Positions 1 to 11,700 of a stretch of DNA of 64,000 nucleotides are shown one piece after another. The position numbers were made by a program, and so were the translations under genes. The stretch is from Streptomyces sp. NBC_01429 (GTDB lineage Bacteria; Actinomycetota; Actinomycetes; Streptomycetales; Streptomycetaceae), in contig NZ_CP109599.1 of NCBI RefSeq assembly GCF_036231945.1, positions 682,001 through 746,000 on the forward strand. The letters are read 5' to 3'. The notes below the pieces were generated by a model. The model had not been told where the DNA came from, ran no database searches, and saw only the letters and a list, made by a program, of their open reading frames with translations. Position 1 is the first letter of the stretch. Every line of letters begins with the position of its first letter.

Positions 1-2652
1 AGAAGTCAGGAACCGCGCGGGCCCGCCCTCGCCACGGCGCAGCGTCCCGACCGCCGTCACCCGCGTTCCGTGGTCGTCGGCCGTCTGCTCGATCCCCATG
101 GTCAGTACCGGATGGGCGCCGGCCTCCACGAACACCTGGAAGCCCTCGCCCAGCAGGACCCGTACCGTCTCGTCGAAGCGGACCGTCTGCCGCAGGTTCC
201 GGTACCAGTAGGCGGCGTCCAGCTCAGCCGTGTCCAGCACCCCGCCGGTCACCGTCGAATAGAACGGCACCGCCGAGGACCGCGGAGCGATCCCCGCGAG
301 ATCGCGCAGCAACTCACCCTCGATCTCCTCCACATGTGCGGAGTGCGAGGCGTAGTCCACCGGAATCCGGCGCGCCCGTACCTCCTCGCGCTCGCACCGC
401 GCCAGCAGCTCCTCCAGCGCGTCGGTGTCACCCGACACCACCACCGCCGAGGGCCCGTTCACCGCCGCCACCGACAGCCGTCCGCGCCACGCGGACAGCC
501 GCTCCCGCACCTCGGCGACCGGCAGACCGACGGACGCCATACCGCCCCGGCCCGACAGCGCCCGCAACGCCCGACTGCGCAGCGCCACCACCCGTGCCGC
601 GTCCGCCGGCGACAGCCCGCCCGCGACACACGCGGCCGCGATCTCCCCCTGGGAGTGACCGATCACCGCCGCCGGCACCACGCCGTACGCACGCCACAGC
701 TCGGCCAGTGACACCATCACCGCCCACAACACCGGCTGTACCACGTCCACGTGGCCCAGCCAGCCGTCCCCGTCGGTGCACCGCAGGACGTCCGGCAGCG
801 ACCAGTCCACGTGCGGCGCCAGCGCGTCGGCGCACTCGTCCATCCGCGCCGCGAACACCGGTGAGGAGTCCAGCAGTTCGGCCGCCATCCGGGCCCACTG
901 CGTTCCCTGCCCGGGAAAGACCAGCGCCACATCGGTGCCGCGCCGGGCGAGCCCGGTGACAAGCCCCGGGGTGTCGTGGCCCGCGACGTACTTCTCCAGC
1001 ACGCCCACCGCGCCCGCGTGGTCCGGCGCGAGGACCACCGCGCGGTGTTCGAAGGAAGTTCGGGTGGTGCCGAGGGACAGACCGGTGTGCGCAGCGGCAA
1101 CCTCCGGATGCCCGCGCACGTGGTCCAGCAGCCGGGCGGCCTGGCCGCGCAGGGCCGCCGCCGACCTGGCCGCGAGCACCCACGGGACGAGCGGGAGCGA
1201 CGCCGGGACCACGGCGGACGGTACGGCGTCGTCATCCGGTCCGCCGTCCGCTTCGCCCTCGACCGGACCGGCGGCCTGCTCGATGATGGCGTGCGCGTTG
1301 GTGCCGCTGATGCCGAACGAGGAGACACCTGCCCGGCGCGGTCGCCCACCCGGCTGCCACGGGGTGGCCTCGGTGAGGAGCCGGACCGTGCCGGCCGCCC
1401 AGTCGACGTGCATCGACGGTTCGTCGGCGTGCAGCGTCGCCGGCAGCACACCGTGCCGCATGGCCAGCACCATCTTGATCACACCGGCCACCCCCGCGGC
1501 CGCCTGGGTGTGCCCGATATTCGACTTCACCGAACCCAGCCACAACGGACGGTCCGCGTCCCGGTCACGCCCGTAGGTGGCCAGCAGCGCCTGCGCCTCG
1601 ATCGGATCACCCAGCCGCGTCCCCGTGCCGTGCGCCTCCACGGCGTCGACCTCGCCCGCGCTCAGCCCCGCGCTCGCCAACGCCGCCCGGATCATCCGCT
1701 GTTGCGCGGGACCGTTCGGTGCGGACAGTCCGCTGCTGGCCCCGTCCTGGTTGATCGCCGTGCCGCGCACGACGGCCAGCACCGGATGGCCGTCGCGGTG
1801 CGCGTCGGACAGCCGCTCCAGGAACAGCATGCCGGCGCCTTCGGCGAGACCGAAGCCGTCGGCGGCGGACGAGAAGGGTTTGCACCGGCCGTCCGGGGCG
1901 AGCCCGCGCTGCCTGCTGAAGCCGATGAAGGTACCGGGCGTGGCCATGACCGTCACACCGCCGACCAGCGCGCTGGAGCAGTCGCCCTGGCGCAGGGACT
2001 GCACGGCCAGGTGCAGGGCCACCAGCGAGGACGAACACGCCGTGTCCACCGTCACCGCGGGCCCCTCCAGACCCAGCGCATAGGCGACGCGTCCGGACGC
2101 GACGCTGAGGCCGGTGCCGGTCATCAGGTGGCCCTCGACATCGCCGGACGCCCGGTGCAGGTGGGGGCCGTAGTCAGGGGCGACGGCCCCGACGAAGACA
2201 CCGGCCCGGCTCCCCTTGAGCGACGCGGGGTCGATGCCCGACCGTTCGACGGCCTCCCACGCCGTTTCCAGCAGCAGCCGCTGCTGCGGGTCCATCGCCA
2301 GCGCCTCACGCGGCGAGATCCCGAAGAAGTCGGCGTCGAAGTCCCCCGCGTCGCCGAGGAAACCGCCCTGGCGGGTGGAGGAGGTGCCCGGCCGGTCGGG
2401 ATCCGGGTCGTACAGGGCGTCGACGTCCCAGCCACGGTCCTCGGGGAAGGCCGTGATCGCGTCCCGTGCGCCTGCCAGCAGCTCCCAGAAATCCTCGGGG
2501 GTCCGCACGCCCCCGGGGTAGCGGCAGCTCATCCCGACGATCGCGATCGGCTCCCGCGCCGCCGCCTCCACTTCCTGAAGGCGCAGGCGCGTCCGGTGCA
2601 GATCGGCGGTCACGCGTCGGAGGTAGCCGACGAGCTTCTCTTGTTCCGACAT
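1..2652 (-). CDS. Modular type I polyketide synthase, N-terminal part (KS-AT), cut by window edge
   Basis: An extension module of a type I PKS; only the first 884 or so residues are inside the window and the 3' end lies beyond position 1. The start is ATG at 2652, preceded by GAGG about 7 nt upstream. Residues 1-35 form a charged coiled coil ([13 protein letters not shown]...), the usual N-terminal docking helix that pairs with the C-terminus of the upstream PKS subunit. KS follows, with DTACSSS (Cys206) and the two His motifs VEAHGTG and KSNIGHT. AT has GHSQGE (Ser667) and a YASH motif, the combination usually linked to methylmalonyl-CoA. It lies 79 bp downstream of the larger PKS gene on the same strand, so it is probably the next subunit in the same operon. 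Reductive domains cannot be seen. Confidence 0.95.
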   Translation of the reverse strand, partial: MSEQEKLVGYLRRVTADLHRTRLRLQEVEAAAREPIAIVGMSCRYPGGVRTPEDFWELLAGARDAITAFPEDRGWDVDALYDPDPDRPGTSSTRQGGFLGDAGDFDADFFGISPREALAMDPQQRLLLETAWEAVERSGIDPASLKGSRAGVFVGAVAPDYGPHLHRASGDVEGHLMTGTGLSVASGRVAYALGLEGPAVTVDTACSSSLVALHLAVQSLRQGDCSSALVGGVTVMATPGTFIGFSRQRGLAPDGRCKPFSSAADGFGLAEGAGMLFLERLSDAHRDGHPVLAVVRGTAINQDGASSGLSAPNGPAQQRMIRAALASAGLSAGEVDAVEAHGTGTRLGDPIEAQALLATYGRDRDADRPLWLGSVKSNIGHTQAAAGVAGVIKMVLAMRHGVLPATLHADEPSMHVDWAAGTVRLLTEATPWQPGGRPRRAGVSSFGISGTNAHAIIEQAAGPVEGEADGGPDDDAVPSAVVPASLPLVPWVLAARSAAALRGQAARLLDHVRGHPEVAAAHTGLSLGTTRTSFEHRAVVLAPDHAGAVGVLEKYVAGHDTPGLVTGLARRGTDVALVFPGQGTQWARMAAELLDSSPVFAARMDECADALAPHVDWSLPDVLRCTDGDGWLGHVDVVQPVLWAVMVSLAELWRAYGVVPAAVIGHSQGEIAAACVAGGLSPADAARVVALRSRALRALSGRGGMASVGLPVAEVRERLSAWRGRLSVAAVNGPSAVVVSGDTDALEELLARCEREEVRARRIPVDYASHSAHVEEIEGELLRDLAGIAPRSSAVPFYSTVTGGVLDTAELDAAYWYRNLRQTVRFDETVRVLLGEGFQVFVEAGAHPVLTMGIEQTADDHGTRVTAVGTLRRGEGGPARFLTS

Positions 2653-2731
2653 CGATACCTCACGGGATTGGGCTTCGGGAGCTTGGGTGTGCGGCGTGCG
2701 ACGGGTGTGCGGGTGTGCGAGAGCGTGCCGT

Positions 2732-5700
2732 TCAGGAGGGCCCGAATTCCCGGTCGATGAAGCTGAAGAGCTCGTCGGCCTCCGCGGACTCCAGATGACC
2801 GGGGACGTCGGCCGGGGCCCTCTCCGTACCGTCCGGTGCCGAGTCGTCCGGTGCCAGGGCGTCGGGAACGGGAACGGGAACGTCCGTGACCGCGCCGTCC
2901 CGGTCGCCGCTCCACCGGGACAGAACGCTCGTCAGGCGGCTCGCGACCATGGCCCGCGTCGCGTCGTCCGGCCGCACGCGCGTGCCGAGAAGCGCGGCCT
3001 CCAGCCTGTCCAGCTCGGCGGTCAGGGAGGGGTCCACGTCCGCCGTCGCCCCGGCGGGTGCCAGTTCCTTTCCGAGGTGTTCGGCGAGCGCGGCCGGGCT
3101 CGGGTGGTCGAAGATCAGGGTGGCGGGCAGCCGCAGCCCGGTGGCCGCGTTCAGCCGGTTGCGCAGTTCCACCGCGGAGAGCGAGACGAAGCCGAGGTCG
3201 AGGAAGCCGCGATCGGGCGCCACCGACCCCACGGCCCCGTGACCGAGGACGGCCGCGGCGTGTTCCCTGACCGACCGGAGCAGCACCCGCTGTCGCTCCG
3301 CGTGGCCGAGGCCCGACAAACGCCGTATCAACGGCGCCTCTTCCGAACGGGAGGCTTCGGCACGGGTAGGGGCGCTTCGTACGGGGACCGGCCGACGGAC
3401 GCGTCCCTTCGGCGGGGCCGGGCTCGGGGTGAACGCCTCGGCGCCACGTACGGCCCCCCGGTCCGAGCGGTCCCCCGCCCCCACCGAGGCCGCGAGGTCC
3501 GCCTCCCGCACCGGCCGGGTGACCAGCGCGTCCACCGACACCACCGGCATCCCCGCCGTATCGGTCACCGCCACCGACACCCCGCAGTCTCCCCTCGGCG
3601 CCAGCCGCACCCGCACCGTAGAAGCCGCGGCCCCGTGCGGCGACACACCGCTCCACGCGAACGGCAACCGCACCCCGTCCCCGGCGCCGTCCGCAATGCC
3701 GTCCGCGCACGCCAGCCACGCGTACAACGCCGCGTCCAGCAGCGCCGGATGCATCCCCAGGCGCTCCGTGCCCGGCATCGCGGGCAACTCCGCCTCGGCG
3801 AAGACCTCCTCTCCCCGGCGCCACACCGACCGCAACCCGCGAAACGCCGGCCCGTAGGCAAGCCCCACGCCCGCCAACCGCTCGTACGTCCCGGCGAAGT
3901 CCACCGCCTCCGCCTCCGCCGGTGGCCAAGCGCTCATGTCCCCGGAGACGTCCGTCTCACCACCGGCGCCCAGCACACCCCGCGCATGGCACGTCCACGC
4001 ACCGCTGCCGCCGCCACTGGCGTACACGCTCAGCTCGCGCCGGCCTTCCTCCTGCGGCCCGCCGACGACGAGTTGCACCCGGACCGCGTCCTCGTCGGCC
4101 AGGACCAGCGGCGCCTCCAGTGTCAGTTCCTCCAGCCGCGGGCACCCCACCTCCTCGCCCGCTCGCAGGGCCATCTCCACCAGTGCCGAACTCGGCACGA
4201 CCACCCGCCCCAGCAGCACGTGTTCGGCGAGCCATGGCTGGGCGCGCGGCGACAGACGCCCCGTCAGCAGGAACCCGTCCGACCCGGGCAGCGGCACCGC
4301 CGCCCCCAGCAACGGGTGCTCCGTCGGCTCCAGCCCCACCGAGGCGGCCGCGTCACCGGACACCGCGGCGACGCGCGGGGCGAGCCAGTACCGCCGGCGC
4401 TGGAACGCGTACGTCGGCACGTCCACGTGCCGCGCCGCCGATCCCGCGAACACCGCCGGCCAATCCACCACGGCGCCGCCCACGAACGCCTCGGCCACGG
4501 ACGTCAGCAACCGATCGGGACCGCCTTCTCCGCGGCGCAACGACCCCACCGCCGCGATGTCGACCCCGCAGTCGTCGGCGGTCTCCGCCACGCCCATCAC
4601 CAGCACCGGATGCCCGCTGGCTTCCACGAACACCCGGAAGCCCTCGCCCAGCAGCACCCGCACCGTCTCGTCGAACCGCACCCTCCCGCGCAGGTTCCGG
4701 TACCAGTACCGCGTGTCCAGCTCCACCGTGTCCAGCACACCGCCCGTCACCGTCGAATAGAACGGGACCGACGACCGCCGCGGCGCGATCCCGGCGAGGT
4801 TCCGCTCCAGCTCGGCCTCGATCGCCTCGACCTGCGCACCGTGCGAGGCGTAGTCCACCGACACCCGGCGTGCTCGTACACCCTCCGCCTCGCACACCTC
4901 CAGGAACTGCTCGACGGCTTCCCTCTCGCCCGACACCACCACCGCCGTCGGCGCGTTCACCGCCGCCACCGACAACCGCTCGCCCCAGGCGGCCAACCGC
5001 TCCTCGGCCGCCGCCGCGGGCAGACTCACCGAGGCCATCGCCCCGCGGCCCGACAGTGCCCGCAACGCGCGACTGCGCACCGCCACGACCCGCGCACCGT
5101 CCTCCAGGGACAACCCGCCCGCCACCACCGCGGCCGCGATCTCTCCCTGCGAGTGCCCCACCACCGCGGACGGCACCACGCCCAGCGAACGCCACGTTCC
5201 CGCCAGCGACACCATGACCGCCCACATCACCGGCTGCACCACGTCGACCCGGTCGATCCACTCCGGGCCCTCGACGCCTCGTACGACGTCCACCAACGAC
5301 CACTCGACCGAGGGCGCCAGCGCCGCCGCGCACTTCCCCATCCACTCCGCGAACACCGGCGACGCGTCCAGCATTTCGACCGCCATCCCCAGCCACTGCC
5401 ACCCCTGGCCGGGGAAGACGAACACCACCCTGTCGTCGGAGCCGGCCACGGCACCGTGCACCACACCGGGGGCCTCCCGCCCCTCCGCCAGAGCGGTCAG
5501 ACCACACGCCAGGCCGGCGCGATCCGCGCCCAGGACCACCGCGCGACGGTCGAACACCGCGCGGGTGGCCGCCAGCGAGAGACCGACATCGCCCGGTGCC
5601 ACCGCGGCCGGCCCCGCGGCCCCTTCGGTGAGCGGCAGCAACCGCGCGGCCTGGTCCCGGACCGCCGCCTCGGACTTGGCCGACAGCACCCAGGGAACGA

Positions 5701-8700
5701 CACCGCCGGCGGAAACCGCCAGGGTGCCCGGCACGACCCCGCCGTCCGCCCCGGCCGCCTGTTCCGGTGCCTGTTCCGGTGCCTGTTCCGGTGCCTGTTC
5801 CGGTGCCTGTTCCAGGATGACGTGGGCGTTCGTTCCGCTCACGCCGAAGGAGGACACACCGGCCCGACGCGGTCGGCCCGTATCGGGCCACACGACGGGG
5901 TCGGTCAGCAGCCTCACCGTGCCGGCGGACCAGTCGACGTGCGCCGACGGCTCGTCGACGTGCAGGGTGGGCGGCAGCACACCGTGCCGCATCGCCAGCA
6001 CCATCTTGATCACACCCGCCACACCCGCGGCCGCCTGCGTGTGCCCGATATTGGACTTCACCGAACCCAGCCACAACGGACGGTCCCCGCCCCGGTCACG
6101 ACCGTACGTGGCCAGCAACGCCTCCGCCTCGATCGGATCACCCAGCCTCGTCCCCGTACCATGCGCCTCCACGGCATCGACCTCACCGGCGCCGATTCCC
6201 GCACTCGCCAACGCCGCCCGGATCACCCGCTGTTGCGCGGGACCGCTCGGCGCCGTCAGACCGTTGGAGGCGCCGTCCTGGTTCACGGCCGAGCCGCGTA
6301 CCACCGCCAGCGCCCGGTGCCCCCGGCGCCGGGCCTCCGAGAGCCGCTCCACCACCAGGACGCCCACACCCTCGGAGAAGCCGGCGCCGTCGGCCGTCGC
6401 CGCGAACGCCTTGCTGCGCCCGTCGGGAGCGAGCCCGCCCTGGCGGGTGAACTCGGTGAACAGGCCGGGCGTGGCCATGACGGTCACCCCGCTGACGAGG
6501 GCGAGCGTGGACTCGCCGGTGCGCACGGACTGTACGGCCAGGTGCAGGGCCACCAGCGAGGACGAGCACGCCGTGTCCACCGTCACCGCGGGCCCCTCCA
6601 GACCCAGCGCATAGGCGACGCGTCCGGAGAGCACACTGGCCGTGACGCCGGTGGTGACGTATCCCGCCGCCTCCTCGGGGACGTCGGGGCTCATGGCGAG
6701 GTAGTCCTGACCGTTCGTCCCGGCGAAGACGGCGGTGGCGGTGCCCCTGAGCGCGGAGGGGTCGATGCCCGCCCGCTCCAGCGCCTCCCAGGACGTCTCC
6801 AGCAGCAGCCGCTGCTGCGGGTCCATCGCCAGCGCCTCACGCGGCGAGATCCCGAAGAAGTCGGCGTCGAAGTCCCCCGCGTCGTGGAGGAAGCCGCCCT
6901 CGGCGGCGCAGGACGTCCCGGCGCGGCCGGAGCCGGAATCGCGGCCGGAGCCGGAGTCCGGGCCGGAGCCGGAGTCCGGGTCGTACAGGGCCTCCAGGTC
7001 CCAGCCACGGTCGTCGGGGAACGGGGTGATGCCCTCCCCGGCCGTGTCGAGCATCCGCCACAGGTCCTCGGGTGACCGGACGTCACCGGGGAACCGGCAG
7101 CTCATCCCGACGATGACCACGGGGTCCTCGCCCGTCGCCGGCCCGGCGGCCACGGCCGGGGCGGACGCCGCCTCCGGCCCGGGGAGCAGTTCCGCGCGCA
7201 GACGGGCCGCGAGCGCACGGGCGTTCGGGGAGTCGAAGGCCACGGTGGGCCGCAGGCTCAGGCCGGTCGCCACGCTCAGGCGGTTGCCCAGTTCGACGGC
7301 GGTCACCGAGTCGAGGCCGAGGTCCTTGAACGCGCGGGACGGATCGACCGCTTCGGCTTCCGCGTAGCCCAGTACCGACGCCACCTGCCCGCGTACCACG
7401 GCGAGCACCGCCGTCTCCTGTTCGGCCCTGGTCGGCAGGCCGGCCAGCCTGCCGACCAGGCCGCCGGGCGTGTTCGCCGCGTGCGTGCCGGGATCGGCCG
7501 CCCGTGCGAGCCGCTGTACGTCGGGCAGGTCGGCGAGGAAGGGGCTGGGGCGCGTGGCGGTGTACGCCACGTGGAACCTGTCCCATTCGATGTCCGCGAT
7601 CACCACGCCTGGCTCGCCTTCGGCCACCGCGCCCGCCAGCGCCGACACCGCCGGTTCGGGGGCCATCTCCGGCAGGCCGTGCCGGCGCGCCGCCGCGCCG
7701 ATCCCGCCCTCGGCCATGCCTTCGTCGGCCCAGGCGCTCCAGGCCACCGAGGACGCGGGAAGGCCCAAGCCGTGCCGGTACTCGGCCAGGGCGTCGAGGT
7801 AGGCGTTGCCGGGCGCGTAGTTGCCCTGTCCGGTGGCGCCCAGGGTGCCCGCCACGGAGGAGAACAGCACGAAGGCGTCCAGGTCCATGCCGTCGGTCAG
7901 CTCGTGCAGGTACCAGGCGCCGTCGGCCTTCACCCGCAGTACGCGGTCGATCTGCTCGGGGGTCAGCCGTTCCACGACCGCGTCGTCCAGGACCGCGGCG
8001 GTGTGGACCACCGCCGACAGCGGGCAGTCGTCGGATACGCCGTCGAGGAGCCGGGCGAGTGCCGCGCGGTCGCTCACGTCGCAGGCGGTGAGGGTCACCC
8101 GCGCGCCGGTGGCCTCCAGTTCCTCGCGCAGCGCACCGGCGCCGGGCGCGTCCGGTCCGCGACGGCCGGCCAGCACCACGTGCTCGGCGCCCGACCGGGC
8201 CAGCCAGCGGGCCACCCGCCCGCCCAGAGCACCGGTGCCGCCCGTCACCAGCACGGTGCCGCGCGGCTGCCACCGCGCCCGCGGGTCGAGACGCGGGGCC
8301 CGGGCGAGGCGGCGGGCGAACGTTCCGGAGGGACGGATCGCGACCTGGTCCTCGCCCTCGGCGCCGGCCAGGACCGCCGCCAGCAGGCGGCCCGCGTGCG
8401 CGTCCCAGTGCTCCGGCAGGTCCACCAGGCCGCCGAACCGCTCCGGGTGCTCCAAGGCCACGATCCGGCCGAGGCCCCACACCATCCGCTGGGCGGGGGC
8501 GCCGGCCCTGTCCGTGTCCGGCACGGCCACCGCGCCGCGGGTCAGGCACCACAGGGGGCCGTTCACCGCCGCGTCGCCCAGCGCCTGGAACAGGGCGAGC
8601 GTCCCGGTCAGGCCCGCCCGGGGGACGCCGGTTCCGACGGGCGGCCCGTCGGCCAGGGACAGCAGCGACAGCACACCCGCGTACGCGCCGCCCGCCGCCC

Positions 8701-11700
8701 GCGCACCGCGCAGCACGTCGGCGATCCGGTCGCGGGTGGCTCCGGCGGGCAGCTCGACGGTGACCACGTCGCCGCCGTGGTCGCGCACGGCGGCCGCGGT
8801 CGGCCCGACGACGTCCGCGGCGCAGCCCTCCGGGGCGACCAGCAGCCAGGTGCCGGACAGCGCCGGCCGGCGCGCCGTGCTCATGGGCACCCAACGGGTG
8901 CGGTAGCGCCAGCCGTCCACCGTCGAGGTCACGCGCTGCCGCTGCCGCCAGGACTTCAACGCGGGCAGCATGTGCGCCAGCGACGTGTCGTCGGCGTCGA
9001 CGTCCAGTGCGCCGGCCAGCGCCTGCGCGTCGTCGCCCTCCACGGCCTGCCAGAACGCCGCGTCCGCCGTGCCGCCCTCCGGCGCGGGCGCGGCGTCCTG
9101 AGCCCACCAGAACCTCTCGTGCTGGAACGCGTAGGTGGGCAGCTCGACGCGCCGCGCCCCCGAACCGGTGTACGCCCGCGTCCAGTCCACCGGCACACCG
9201 TGGACGAAGGCCTCGCCCAGCGACGTGAGCACACGTCGCGCACCGCCGTCGTCACGCCGCAGCGAGCCGACCACCACCGCGTCGCTGCCCGCACTCTCCA
9301 GCGTCTCTCGCATGCTCGCGGTCAGCACGGGGTGCGCGCCGCACTCCACGAACGCCCCGAAGCCCGAACCGGCCAGTGCCCGGATCGCCTCTTCGAAACG
9401 CACCGTCTGCCGCAGGTTGCGCACCCAGTACTCGGCGTCCGGGCCACGCCCGCCCTCCAGCCACTCCCCGGTGACCGTGGAGAAGAAGGGCACCGCGAAC
9501 GCCCCGGGTTCCACCGGCGCCAGATCGGCGAGGACGCGCTCGCGCACCTCCTCGACCTGCGAGGAGTGCGAGGCGTAGTCCACCGCCACACGACTCGCCC
9601 GTATCCCGTCGCGCTCGCACCGCGCCAGCAGTGCGTCCAGCGCCTCCGGCGTACCCGACACCACCGTGGACGAGGGGCCGTTGACCGCCGCCACCGCCCC
9701 GCCCGACGCCTCGACGCGCCGGCGCACGTCGTCGACCGGAGACGCCACCGACACCATCCCGCCGCGCCCGGCCAGCGAGGTGCCGATGGCGCGGCTGCGC
9801 AGCGCCGCCACCCGGGCCCCGTCCCGCAACGACAGGCCGCCGGCCACCACCGCGGCCGCGATCTCCCCCTGCGAGTGGCCCACCACGGCCGCGGGTTCGA
9901 CACCGTACGAGCGCCATACCTCGGCCAGCGACACCATGACCGCCCACAGCGCCGGCTGGACCACGTCGACGCGCTCCAGCGCGTCGGCGTCGTCGAGCAC
10001 GTCCAGCAGCGACCAGTCCACGAACGAGGACAGCGCCACCGCGCACTCGTTCATCCGGGAGGCGAACGCCGTCGAGGACGACAGCAGCTCCCGGGCCATG
10101 CCCACCCACTGCGATCCCTGCCCGGGGAACACGAACACGGGCCGAGGCGTGATTCCGCCGCCGCGCGCCGCACCGCTCGGCGCGGTGCCCTCCGCCACGG
10201 CCCGTACAGCTTCGAGGAGTTCCTGCCGCGAGCCGCCCGTCACGACCGCGCGCCGCTCGTGGAGCGACCGCGAGGTGATCAGTGACAGTCCGACGTCGAC
10301 GGGCGACACCTCGGGGCGCGCCTCCAGGAAGGACGCGAGCCGCCGGGCCTGCCCGCGCAGCGCCGCCTCGCACTGGCCCGACAGGACCCAGGGCACGGCG
10401 GCGGGGGCGTCACCCGGTTCCCGCCGCGGTGCTCCCGGCCCGTGCGGGGGCTCTTCGAACTCTTCGGCCTCTTCGGCGTCTTCGACGTCTTCGGCCTCCT
10501 CCAGGATGACGTGTGCGTTGGTGCCGCTGATGCCGAACGAGGACACCCCCGCCCGGCGCGGACGACCGCCCCCGTCCCACGCACGGGCCTCGGTCAGCAG
10601 CTCCACCCCGCCCGTCGACCAGTCCACCTGCGGCGTCGGCTCCTGCGCGTGCAATGTCTTCGGCAGCACCCCGTGCCGCATCGCCAGCACCATCTTGATC
10701 ACACCGGCCACACCGGCGGCCGCCTGCGTATGGCCGATGTTCGACTTCAGCGACCCCAGCCACAACGGACGGTCCCCGCCCCGGTCCCGCCCGTACGTGG
10801 CGAGCAGCGCCTCCGCCTCGATCGGGTCCCCCAGCTTCGTCCCCGTACCGTGCGCCTCGACGGCGTCGACCTCACCGGCGCCGATTCCCGCGCTCGCCAG
10901 CGCCGCCCGGATCACCCTCTGCTGTGACGGGCCGTTCGGCGCCGTCAGCCCGTTCGACGCGCCGTCCTGGTTCACCGCGGAACCGCGCACCACGGCAAGG
11001 ATGTGGTGTCCGTTGCGCCTGGCGTCCGACAGCCGCTCCACCACCAGCACGCCCACGCCCTCACCCCACCCCGTACCGTCCGCATCCGCCGCGAACGCCT
11101 TGCACCGGCCGTCAGCCGACAGCCCGCGCTGCCGGCTGAACTCGATGAACATGTCCGGGGAGGCCATGACCGTGACACCGCCGGCGAGGGCGAGGTCGCA
11201 CTCGCCGGAACGCAGCGCCTGACCGGCCAGGTGCAGCGCCACCAGTGACGACGAACACGCCGTGTCCACCGTCACCGCCGGACCTTCCAGGCCGAGGGCG
11301 TAGGCGATGCGGCCGGACATCACGCTCGGCGCGTTACCGGTCAGCAGGTAACCGGCGAAGCCGTCGGTGGCCTGATGAGCGCGTGGACCGTAGAAGTGGG
11401 TGGTGGCGCCTATGTACGTACCGGTCGCCGACGCGCGGCGCGATCGCGGATCGATTCCGGCGCGCTCCAGCGCCTCCCAGGACGTCTCCAGCAGCAGCCG
11501 CTGCTGCGGGTCCATCGCCAGCGCCTCACGCGGCGAGATCCCGAAGAACTCCGCGTCGAAGTCGCCGGCCCCGGTGAGGAAGCCGCCGCTGCGTGTGTAG
11601 CTGGTGCCCCAGTGCTCGGGGTCCGGGTGGTAGAGGGCGTCCAGGTCCCAGCCCCGGTCGGCGGGATAACCGGAGATGGCGTCCTCGCCGCTGACGACCA

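Noticed and set aside
2124..2435. Separate small gene on the minus strand inside the PKS
   Set aside because: It is a different reading frame of the KS region; the PKS frame explains the DNA.
2687..7075. 1,462-codon open frame on the plus strand
   Set aside because: It runs antisense to the PKS, its translation is Arg/His/Pro/Gly-rich with no domain, and high-GC coding DNA often leaves such a frame open.
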